From Bacteroidales bacterium (GTDB taxonomy: Bacteria > Bacteroidota > Bacteroidia > Bacteroidales > Paludibacteraceae), in NCBI GenBank assembly GCA_900767595.1, contig CAAFZS010000032.1, forward strand, positions 1 through 5,824: a stretch of DNA of 5,824 nt. Reading direction: 5' to 3'. A program made the translations under genes and the position numbers. Below, in pieces: positions 1-5,544 of this stretch; position 1 is the first letter of the stretch; every line of letters begins with the position of its first letter. The notes beneath the pieces were generated by a model that was not told the DNA's origin, searched no databases, and was given only the letters and a program-made list of their open reading frames with translations.

Positions 1-24
1 AACGGGAGGGAGCGCTGCCGGCAA

Positions 25-42
25 GGGGCAACGAAAGGCCCC
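25..42. other. GC-rich potential hairpin at left edge
   Basis: GGGGC (25-29) and GCCCC (38-42) can pair around an 8-base loop, just after a GCCGGC palindrome at 17-22. No start or stop arrangement here supports a gene. Without a T-tract on either side it is not a convincing terminator. It may be the tail of an element cut by the window edge, or a diverged relative of the repeats that follow. Confidence 0.25.
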
Positions 43-55
43 GACGAGGCATGTA

Positions 56-212
56 GGGGCTCGCACAAGCAGAAGGCGCAGATCGACCGAAGCGTAGCGG
101 AGGGAGAACCCGCTCCACAATCTTGGGGCTCGCACAAGCCGAAGGCGCAGATCGACCGAAGCGCAGCGGAGGGAGAACCCGCACACAATCTTGGGGCTCG
201 CACAAGCCGAAG
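56..212. repeat. 68-69 bp tandem repeat, two full copies plus a truncated third
   Basis: Copy 1 is 56-124 (69 bp), copy 2 is 125-192 (68 bp) and a third stops after 20 bases at 193-212. Each begins GGGGCTCGCACAAGC and ends with ACAATCTT. Full copies differ at three substitutions and one indel. Each unit contains short complementary arms: GGCT/AGCC near its start, GCGC/GCGC in the middle of copy 2, and GGG/CCC around AGAA near its end, so it could fold as RNA or single-stranded DNA. The composition is far more GC-rich than the AT-rich intergenic DNA at 330-420 and 5430-5545. The array sits in the intergenic stretch beyond the 3' end of tRNA-His and its terminator. No convincing coding frame crosses it. 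Function is unknown. Confidence 0.85.
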
Positions 213-220
213 CCCATCCT

Positions 221-250
221 AAAAAACAAAAGCGACCGAGAAGGTCGCTT
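221..250 (-). terminator. Rho-independent terminator of tRNA-His
   Basis: Perfect 8-bp stem AAGCGACC (230-237) / GGTCGCTT (243-250) with a 5-base loop. Read on the minus strand it is followed by a T-rich run covering 229 down to 221, interrupted once. It lies 3 bp beyond the encoded CCA end of tRNA-His, so it ends that transcript and any readthrough from the folA operon. Confidence 0.85.
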
Positions 251-252
251 GA

Positions 253-329
253 TGGGGTGGAGTCAGGGGCTCGAACCCTGGACACTCGGAACCACAATCC
301 GATGCTCTACCAACTGAGCTAAAACCACC
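253..329 (-). tRNA. tRNA-His (anticodon GTG)
   Basis: The minus strand folds as a full tRNA. The D arm is GCTC/GAGC, the anticodon stem is TCGGA/TCCGA around loop TTGTGGT (anticodon GTG at 293-295), the variable region is 5 nt, the T stem is CAGGG/CCCTG and the T loop is TTCGAGC. The histidine identity element is present: an extra G at -1 (position 329) opposite C73 (position 256). CCA is encoded (255-253). The acceptor stem is odd: GTGGTTT against ACTCCAC gives U-U at 5:68 and U-C at 6:67, while the other five pairs and G-1:C73 are intact. It has its own promoter upstream and a terminator directly downstream. Confidence 0.93.
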
Positions 330-359
330 ATTTAGATTCCGTTTTCACGAAATCGAGTG

Positions 360-391
360 CAAAAATACTGCTTTTTTTTGACATATGCAAA
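360..391 (-). promoter_or_regulatory. Bacteroidota-type promoter of tRNA-His
   Basis: On the minus strand, -33 TTTG (391-388) and -7 TATTTTTG (367-360) are separated by exactly 20 nt, matching the Bacteroidota housekeeping consensus TTTG / TAnnTTTG. The spacer begins CATATGTC and contains an eight-A tract. Transcription should start near 352-355, about 25 nt before the mature tRNA. The element lies between the folA stop and the tRNA, so the tRNA can be transcribed independently. Confidence 0.75.
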
Positions 392-392
392 T

Positions 393-406
393 ATTTTTGC
401 AAAAAT
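393..406. repeat. Perfect palindrome upstream of the tRNA-His promoter
   Basis: ATTTTTGCAAAAAT is a perfect 14-bp palindrome lying immediately upstream of the tRNA-His -33 element. It is also downstream of the folA stop, beside an imperfectly spaced direct repeat AAAAATCTTA (401-410 and 413-422). It could act as an UP-like AT element or an operator. It is too weak in GC to be a convincing folA terminator. In such AT-rich DNA chance is possible. Confidence 0.3.
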
Positions 407-419
407 CTTACTAAAAATC

Positions 420-968
420 TTATTTTCGCCTTGTATAGACGGCAAAAGTGTGAGGGTAGGGGTTATTCTCGTCCGCTTCTTGACGCTCGGCACTGACAAG
501 TTCCCACTCGCTCTCCTTAATCTCGGGGAAGAATGTATCCGCATCCTTCCACGAATGGTGTATGTGCGTGATATAGAGCTTATCCGCCAACGGCATAAAC
601 TGACGATAGATGGTGCCACCGCCTATTACGAAGGCTTCCGAAGCCTTCGTTTGGGGTAGAGGAGTAGAGGAGTAGGGGGGTAGGGTGTCGGCAAGTTCTA
701 TCGCATCCTCGATGGAATACGCCATTTCGGCACCATCGAAAGTGTGCTCCTTGTTATCCGTAATAACGATATTACGGCGATTGGGTAGGGCGTGGGTGTT
801 TCTCACCTTACTGAAAGGCAGACTCAAGAACGTGCGTTCACCCATAATAACTGTACTGCCGCTGGTCACGGCTTTGAAATGCTGGAGATCATTGGGCAAG
901 TGGCAAAGCAAACCGCCTTGCTTACCAATGGCATTCTCCTCTGATATGGCTACAATAATACTAATCAT
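420..968 (-). CDS. folA: Dihydrofolate reductase
   Basis: Cytoplasmic enzyme reducing dihydrofolate to tetrahydrofolate with NAD(P)H, regenerating the folate that ThyA (encoded just upstream) oxidises. The 182 residues start MISIIVAISEENAIGK and carry HLPNDL with the catalytic acid Asp27, IMGERTF (41-47), LPNRRN (61-66, folate-binding Arg64 equivalent to Arg57 of E. coli), IGGG (115-118) and YITHI (132-136). It is longer than the roughly 160-residue E. coli enzyme because of about 7 extra residues near 52-60 and a Pro/Ser-rich insert near 97-110. That insert is encoded by an octanucleotide array and an inverted repeat. Residue 22, Trp in E. coli, is Cys. Arg44 and Ser64, which contact the NADPH 2'-phosphate in E. 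coli, align with Glu44 and Asp71. The start codon overlaps the thyA stop by 4 bp (ATGA), implying translational coupling. All core motifs are present, so it is probably functional. Confidence 0.95.
   Translation of the reverse strand: MISIIVAISEENAIGKQGGLLCHLPNDLQHFKAVTSGSTVIMGERTFLSLPFSKVRNTHALPNRRNIVITDNKEHTFDGAEMAYSIEDAIELADTLPPYSSTPLPQTKASEAFVIGGGTIYRQFMPLADKLYITHIHHSWKDADTFFPEIKESEWELVSAERQEADENNPYPHTFAVYTRRK
628..650. repeat. Perfect 10-bp inverted repeat inside folA
   Basis: ACGAAGGCTT (628-637) and AAGCCTTCGT (641-650) are exact reverse complements around a 3-base loop. They encode TKASEAFV on the folA strand, at the end of the DHFR insert. No T-tract follows on the minus strand, so it is not a standard terminator. 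It could form a hairpin in folA mRNA. Confidence 0.8.
656..687. repeat. Octanucleotide array inside folA (4 units)
   Basis: Plus-strand units are GTAGAGGA (656-663), GTAGAGGA (664-671), GTAGGGGG (672-679) and GTAGGGTG (680-687): two exact, two degenerate. On the folA strand they encode the Pro/Ser/Thr-rich stretch around residues 95-105. Loss or gain of one unit would shift frame, whereas three units (24 bp) would preserve it. Confidence 0.75.
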
Positions 969-1759
969 ACACTGACAACACCTGCAATATGCGGGTGGGG
1001 ATCATAATTTAACAATGTGAAATCTTCATATTGGAATCCAAAGAGGTCTTTGACCTCAGGATTGATTTGCATCGTGGGTAATGGACGCGGGTCACGGGTG
1101 AGTTGTAATTTCACCTGATCAATGTGATTAAGGTAGATGTGCGCATCCCCGAAGGTGTGCACATAATCGCCTGCTTTGAGTCCGGTTACTTGCGCCATCA
1201 TCTGAAGCAACAAAGCATAACTGGCAATATTAAACGGCACCCCTAAAAAGATATCCGCACTGCGCTGATAGAGCTGAAGCGATAACCGTCCGTTCGCCAC
1301 ATAGAACTGGAACAAACAGTGACAAGGCGGCAAAGCCATCTTATCCACCTCCGCTACATTCCACGCACTCACCATCAAACGACGCGAGTCGGGATTGGTC
1401 TTAATCTGCTCCAATACGTTCTTTATCTGATCTATCGAACCACCGCTATAATCCGGCCACGAACGCCATTGATGCCCATAAACAGGACCTAACTCCCCGT
1501 TCTCGTCCGCCCACTCGTTCCAGATACGTACGCCGTGGTCTTGCAAATACTTGACATTGGTGTCCCCGTTGAGAAACCAAAGCAGTTCGTAAATGATGGA
1601 CTTGAGGTGCAACTTCTTTGTGGTGAGGAGCGGAAAGCCGTCCTCTAAATTAAAGCGCATCTGATGACCGAAAACAGAGATCGTTCCTGTTCCCGTGCGG
1701 TCTTCCTTACGGACACCCTCCGTGAGGACACGCTGGCATAAATCTAAGTATTGTTTCAT
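965..1759 (-). CDS. thyA: Thymidylate synthase
   Basis: Cytoplasmic enzyme that methylates dUMP to dTMP using 5,10-methylenetetrahydrofolate, releasing dihydrofolate for DHFR. At 264 residues it has the same length as E. coli ThyA, and the key residues keep the same numbering: Arg21 in DRTGTGT, Trp80, catalytic Cys146 in LPPCHC, Arg126/Arg127 in DSRRLM (dUMP phosphate), Asp169 in RSADIFLG, Asn177 in PFNIAS, and His207 and Tyr209 in DAHIYLNH. The C-terminus ends in Val rather than the Ile of E. coli. The protein is complete and looks active. The start ATG overlaps the stop of the upstream OmpA-family gene by one base (TAATG), and its stop overlaps the folA start, so thyA and folA are co-transcribed and probably translationally coupled. 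Confidence 0.98.
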   Translation of the reverse strand: MKQYLDLCQRVLTEGVRKEDRTGTGTISVFGHQMRFNLEDGFPLLTTKKLHLKSIIYELLWFLNGDTNVKYLQDHGVRIWNEWADENGELGPVYGHQWRSWPDYSGGSIDQIKNVLEQIKTNPDSRRLMVSAWNVAEVDKMALPPCHCLFQFYVANGRLSLQLYQRSADIFLGVPFNIASYALLLQMMAQVTGLKAGDYVHTFGDAHIYLNHIDQVKLQLTRDPRPLPTMQINPEVKDLFGFQYEDFTLLNYDPHPHIAGVVSV

Positions 1760-3813
1760 TAATATAAATTATAAGTGGTTTTGAGGACTTTGAACTCGGT
1801 ACGACGGTTGAGCGCATTGCAAATCTCCTGTCTATCTGCCGGTAAGGCTAAGATATAGGCGTCGTTGAGTTCCTGCTCAATGGGAATAAACGAATATTTC
1901 GTGTGGACAGCCTTGTCCGCCACCAACGGCTTGGTCTTACCATAACCGACAGGTGTTAGGCGCCCTTTGTCAATTCCTTGTTTGGTGAGATAAGTAACAA
2001 CCGATTGCGCACGTTTCTGTGACAATTCGATATTACTGATCGAGTCACCTACAAGGTCCGTGTGTGCCGACAACTCAATCGTGATATTGGGATTATCCTG
2101 TAGCAACTTAACCAACTGCTTCAAGCCTTCCTCAGAAGCCGGAGTCAAGTCCCATTTACCGAACTCGAAGAAGATATTTTCCATCGTAATCGGACGCGAA
2201 ATAGGGGAGAGTGTAAAATCTTGTTCAAAGGTCTTACTGTCCTTCAAATCAAAGGTTTGCAGACTCTCTTTCTGGTTCAAATATCCTCTTGCAAAAGCGA
2301 GCATCAGGTAACGGGTGTCTTTATTGAGTTTGACTTTATAAGTACCGTCTCTGCGCACCTGTAACTTACTGTTGGTTCCGTCATTGCCCACCAGTCGCAA
2401 GGCCGCATCGGAAACAGGGTCACCATTGTTGTCAGTCACGGTTCCCGTTACATAAAACTCCATCACCGGCAAATCAAAACGATAGATCTGGTCGTAACCT
2501 TTCTTATCATTGCGGTTGGACGAGAAGAAACCGTTCTGTGTGTTGCCCTCAAACGTGATACCGAAATCGTCTCCACTGCTATTGAAGGGCGCACCCATAT
2601 TAAAGAGCGTCCACGAATCCGAAGCCAACGTGTCCCTTACGGCTTTGAAAAGGTCTAATCCGCCATAACCCGGGTGACCTTTCGACGAGAAATACAGCGT
2701 TCCGTCAGGGTGAATACACGGATACATCTCATCATCGGCGGTGTTGATCTGCGGACCGAGGTTCTGTATATCTATCCACTTGCCATCCTCCAATACCGCC
2801 AAATAAATGTCTTTTCCTCCGTAACCGCCCGGTGCATCGGAAACGAAATATAAGGTGTCGCCTGTCGGGCAAAGAGACGGATGTCCTACCGTAATGGTAC
2901 TGTCTTCATACAACTTCACCTCCTGCGGTTCGCCCCATTCACCCGAAGCACGGGAGGAGGTATAAATCTTCGCCCCAAGGTCTTGCCCGTTCACGGGACA
3001 GGAATAGGTGAGATACATCGTCTTTCCGTCTTGCGTGAAACAGCAAACACCCATCTCCGGCTTGCTTGCCTGTATACCCATCGTCGTCGAAGTGGAATCC
3101 GCTTCCTCTTCCTCCTCCTCGTTCACAAGACCTTCGGCGAGTACAATCTCGTCCCACTTGCCCGAAGCATTGCGGTGAGTAGTGTATAATTGGAAAGTCT
3201 GCGTGCCCGTTACCGGACTCGGCCGAGCGGTCTTCTTATTGTTTGACTTACTCGATTCCTGTCGATTGGAAGTGAACATCAATGCATCAGCGTCGCCGAT
3301 AAATGCGGGGGCGAAGGAAGAAGTTCGTTTCTGGTTCAATTCCTTCGCAACACTGACTTTATACCTTGACGATTCTTGTTTCCACTCGTTCACTTGGGTG
3401 CAAGCGAAATGTCCGGCTTGTGCTACATAATCATTCGGGTGCGCTTCGAGGTAAATAAGGTAGTTCTTGTCTGCATCCTTGTACTTGCCTTGATATTGCA
3501 GAACTTGCGCTAAACGAAGATAAACAATCGAGTCTTGATACTTGTTTCTTACCGCATTCTGATAGGCATTTACCGCCTTTGAACTGTTGAGAATACGATA
3601 GCACTCGCCTTGATTGAAGGCTACGTGCGCCTTCATCTTCTTCTCTTTCTTGGACGGAATACGGCTATATACTTTCTTGTACATATCCGAGGCATCGTAA
3701 TACTCGCCGATAGCGAATTTCTTATCGGCTTTCTTCACGCGCGCACTAATTGAACACCCGGTTAGCAACAGGGTGGGGAGTAGCAGTAATATAATCCACT
3801 TAGTCAAGCGCAT
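1759..3813 (-). CDS. PorE-like OmpA-family lipoprotein (TPR, PD40 propeller, CRD, OmpA_C)
   Basis: A 684-residue envelope protein. Residues 1-20 form a lipoprotein signal with lipobox LLTGC (Cys20). The following SISARV lacks the acidic residues of known Bacteroides surface-export signals, so the periplasmic face of the outer membrane is likely. Residues about 25-140 look like TPR helices. Residues about 165-445 form a PD40/WD40-like propeller with repeated strands such as LMFTSNR, LYFVSDAPGGYGGKDIY, LYFSSKGHPGYGGLDLF and GFFSSNR, interrupted by a charged EEEEEE loop (232-237). Residues about 452-535 resemble a carboxypeptidase-regulatory domain (VTGTVTDNNGDPV). Residues about 543-678 are an OmpA C-terminal domain, with Asp586 and Arg601 spaced as the peptidoglycan-binding Asp271/Arg286 of E. 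coli OmpA. This order matches PorE of the Porphyromonas gingivalis type IX secretion system. Related lipoproteins also occur in Bacteroidales without that system, so the PorE role is inferred. The start overlaps the DUF1015 gene by 14 bp. Confidence 0.9.
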   Translation of the reverse strand: MRLTKWIILLLLPTLLLTGCSISARVKKADKKFAIGEYYDASDMYKKVYSRIPSKKEKKMKAHVAFNQGECYRILNSSKAVNAYQNAVRNKYQDSIVYLRLAQVLQYQGKYKDADKNYLIYLEAHPNDYVAQAGHFACTQVNEWKQESSRYKVSVAKELNQKRTSSFAPAFIGDADALMFTSNRQESSKSNNKKTARPSPVTGTQTFQLYTTHRNASGKWDEIVLAEGLVNEEEEEEADSTSTTMGIQASKPEMGVCCFTQDGKTMYLTYSCPVNGQDLGAKIYTSSRASGEWGEPQEVKLYEDSTITVGHPSLCPTGDTLYFVSDAPGGYGGKDIYLAVLEDGKWIDIQNLGPQINTADDEMYPCIHPDGTLYFSSKGHPGYGGLDLFKAVRDTLASDSWTLFNMGAPFNSSGDDFGITFEGNTQNGFFSSNRNDKKGYDQIYRFDLPVMEFYVTGTVTDNNGDPVSDAALRLVGNDGTNSKLQVRRDGTYKVKLNKDTRYLMLAFARGYLNQKESLQTFDLKDSKTFEQDFTLSPISRPITMENIFFEFGKWDLTPASEEGLKQLVKLLQDNPNITIELSAHTDLVGDSISNIELSQKRAQSVVTYLTKQGIDKGRLTPVGYGKTKPLVADKAVHTKYSFIPIEQELNDAYILALPADRQEICNALNRRTEFKVLKTTYNLY

Positions 3814-5044
3814 GAATAATCAGTCCCGAACGCAATTTAGGTTCAAACCACGTCGCTTTCGGAGGCATAATATTTCCCGAATCGGCAATGTTAATAATCT
3901 GTTGCATCGTTACCGGATATAAAGCCAAAGCAACGCGCATCTCGCCACTGTCCACCCGACGTTTGAGTTCCTCTAACCCGCGGATACCTCCCACGAAGTC
4001 AATCCGCTTGTCCGAACGTAAGTCCTTGATACCCAATATGTCATCCAAGATATACTTGCTCGAAATCGATACATCCAGCACGCCAATCGGGTCGTTATCG
4101 TCATAACTGTCTTTTTTTGCCTTCAGGCAATACCAGTGCCCGTCCAGATAGAGGGCAAACTCGTGCAACGCTTTCGGATGGTAAATGGCTGTACCCGTGT
4201 CTGATACCTCAAAATGTTGGTTCAAGGCTTCAAGGAACTCAGCCGAACTCAGGCCGTTCAGGTCCTTGATGACGCGGTTATAATCCATTACCCGCAACTG
4301 GTTGTCCGGGAAACAAACCGCCAAGAAGAAGTTATACTCCTCGTCCCCTTTATGGTTCGGGTTTTGCAGTTTCTTCTCGTTACCTACCAAGGCGGCTGCC
4401 GCAGAGCGGTGATGCCCGTCGGCAATATACATCGCCGGAATCTGAGCAAAGATAGTGGTAATCTTTTGTATCGTTGCCTCGTCGTCAATCACCCAGAACA
4501 TGTGACCGAAACCGTCTAACTCAGATACGAAATCGTATTCGGGTTCTTTCGCCGTGACCGAAGCAATGATGGCGTCCAAGTCGTCCCGATGCGGATAAGC
4601 AAAGAAAACCGGCTCTATATTGGCATTGTTCACCCTTACGTGCTTCATGCGGTCCTCTTCCTTGTCGCGACGCGTCAACTCGTGTTTCTTAATGCGCTTC
4701 TCCATATAATCCTCCACCCAAGCCGCTACTACGAGCCCGTACTGGGTGCGGCCGTTCATCGTTTGCGCATAGATATAGTAGTTCTCCTTCTTGTCTTGCA
4801 CTAACCAACCATTCTTTTGGAATAGGTGAAACTGCTCCACGGCAGCGGGATAGACCTTCGGGTCAAACTCGTTGGTCCCGGGTTCAAAGTTAATCTCCGG
4901 TTTGATGATGTGGTATAACGACATCGGATTGTCTTGCGCTTCGGCACGGGCTTCTTCCGACTCTAACACATCGTAAGGACGCGAACTTACTTTAGCAGCG
5001 AGTTCGCGAGGGGGACGGATACCGCGAAAAGGTTTGATCTTCAT
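3800..5044 (-). CDS. DUF1015 family protein
   Basis: A 414-residue protein, apparently cytoplasmic, with no signal peptide or membrane segment. Family-type landmarks are an N-terminal IKPFRGIRP followed by SRPYDVL (21-27), the basic and acidic HELTRRDKEEDRMKH (121-135), MYIADGHHRSAAAA (205-218) and the C-terminal MPPKATWFEPKLRSGLIIH (393-411). Length agrees with bacterial DUF1015 proteins, which in Bacteroidales often lie near serine-biosynthesis genes (recalled, not checked here). The biochemical function is not established as far as I know. The DGHHR element resembles nucleotide-handling loops of ParB/sulfiredoxin-fold proteins such as archaeal serine kinase, so a kinase-like role is a weak inference. 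It lies 15 bp after the bactofilin gene in AT-rich sequence without a Shine-Dalgarno site, and its 3' end overlaps the next gene by 14 bp. Confidence 0.92.
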   Translation of the reverse strand: MKIKPFRGIRPPRELAAKVSSRPYDVLESEEARAEAQDNPMSLYHIIKPEINFEPGTNEFDPKVYPAAVEQFHLFQKNGWLVQDKKENYYIYAQTMNGRTQYGLVVAAWVEDYMEKRIKKHELTRRDKEEDRMKHVRVNNANIEPVFFAYPHRDDLDAIIASVTAKEPEYDFVSELDGFGHMFWVIDDEATIQKITTIFAQIPAMYIADGHHRSAAAALVGNEKKLQNPNHKGDEEYNFFLAVCFPDNQLRVMDYNRVIKDLNGLSSAEFLEALNQHFEVSDTGTAIYHPKALHEFALYLDGHWYCLKAKKDSYDDNDPIGVLDVSISSKYILDDILGIKDLRSDKRIDFVGGIRGLEELKRRVDSGEMRVALALYPVTMQQIINIADSGNIMPPKATWFEPKLRSGLIIHALD

Positions 5045-5059
5045 AAAAAACGGGTATTA

Positions 5060-5428
5060 TTACTTCTTTACCGGCTCGGCAGCGGGGTTATTCATCGAAC
5101 ACGAACCATTGAAGACTGCCTCCGGCTCAACAATGAGTACTTGGGTGATCACATCACCTTTGATGGTACCGCTGGCACGCAAAGCGAGGGTGTTCTTCAC
5201 CTCCATCTTTCCGTCCATATTACCTAAGATCTCGGCGTTTTGGCAACTGATAGTACCTTTCAGCTTGCCCTGTTCACCAATAACCACCTTGCCTGTGCAA
5301 GTCAAATCACCTTCAACGGTACCATCTATACGGATGTCCGAATCAGCGATAATCGTACCAATAATCTTACTGCCGGCGGTCAACGCATTGTACAGCGTGC
5401 CGGGTTGCGAATTTGAGTTATTTGCCAT
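5060..5428 (-). CDS. Bactofilin (polymer-forming cytoskeletal protein)
   Basis: A 122-residue bactofilin. Residues about 17-112 show the periodic hydrophobic and glycine pattern of the right-handed beta-helix (GTIIADSDIRIDGTVEGDL, then KVVIGEQGKLKGTI, AEILGNMDGKMEV, LALRASGTIKGDV, LIVEPEAVFNGSCSM), flanked by short disordered ends: MANNSNSQPG at the N-terminus and PAAEPVKK at the C-terminus. Bactofilins polymerise without nucleotide into filaments at the inner face of the membrane and often position cell-wall enzymes. It has no transmembrane segment. As first gene of the operon it follows its own promoter with a leader of about 45 nt. No M23 peptidase is adjacent, unlike many bactofilin loci. 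Here the partners are DUF1015 and a peptidoglycan-binding OmpA lipoprotein, compatible with an envelope-organising role. Confidence 0.94.
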   Translation of the reverse strand: MANNSNSQPGTLYNALTAGSKIIGTIIADSDIRIDGTVEGDLTCTGKVVIGEQGKLKGTISCQNAEILGNMDGKMEVKNTLALRASGTIKGDVITQVLIVEPEAVFNGSCSMNNPAAEPVKK

Positions 5429-5479
5429 AATTCCTAATGAATTTTTATTAATTTCACGTTAATTTATCAAAAAACGGCA

Positions 5480-5511
5480 CAAAGATACACTTTTTTTTGG
5501 ACATATGCAAA
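5480..5511 (-). promoter_or_regulatory. Promoter of the bactofilin-DUF1015-OmpA-thyA-folA operon
   Basis: On the minus strand, -33 TTTG (5511-5508) and -7 TATCTTTG (5487-5480) are 20 nt apart, a good Bacteroidota housekeeping match. Transcription should begin near 5472-5475. The spacer starts CATATGTCC and contains an eight-A tract, almost the same as the tRNA-His promoter. It overlaps the plus-strand promoter at 5496-5527. Confidence 0.75.
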
Positions 5512-5527
5512 TTTTTTTGTAATTTTG
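5496..5527 (+). promoter_or_regulatory. Promoter of the small membrane protein gene
   Basis: -33 TTTG (5496-5499) and -7 TAATTTTG (5520-5527) are 20 nt apart. The start of transcription would be near 5532-5535, leaving only about 10-13 nt before the ATG at 5545. It is interlocked with the divergent operon promoter: each -33 element lies inside the spacer of the other. Confidence 0.7.
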
Positions 5528-5544
5528 CAGCGCATTATTGAATT

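Noticed and set aside
56..212. CRISPR array
   Set aside because: The units are head-to-tail with no unique spacers, and no cas genes are present.
123..317. Plus-strand open frame of 64 codons
   Set aside because: It runs through the tandem repeats, the terminator hairpin and the antisense of tRNA-His; its translation is low-complexity basic sequence with no family resemblance.
253..329. tRNA-His as an integration (att) site with the repeats as remnants
   Set aside because: No integrase is visible and the tRNA 3' end is not duplicated in the window; only an 8-base match to the repeat start was seen.
392..399. Plus-strand TATTTTTG as a -7 element
   Set aside because: The nearest upstream TTTG (377-380) leaves only 11 nt, not about 20, and no gene follows on the plus strand. 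The minus-strand pair has proper spacing.
357..659. Plus-strand open frame of 100 codons opposite folA
   Set aside because: It is antisense to the certain folA gene and begins in promoter DNA; the translation has no recognisable domain.
2881..3189. Plus-strand open frame of 102 codons
   Set aside because: It is antisense to the propeller domain of the OmpA-family lipoprotein, whose frame has clear repeated motifs; the opposite-strand translation has none.
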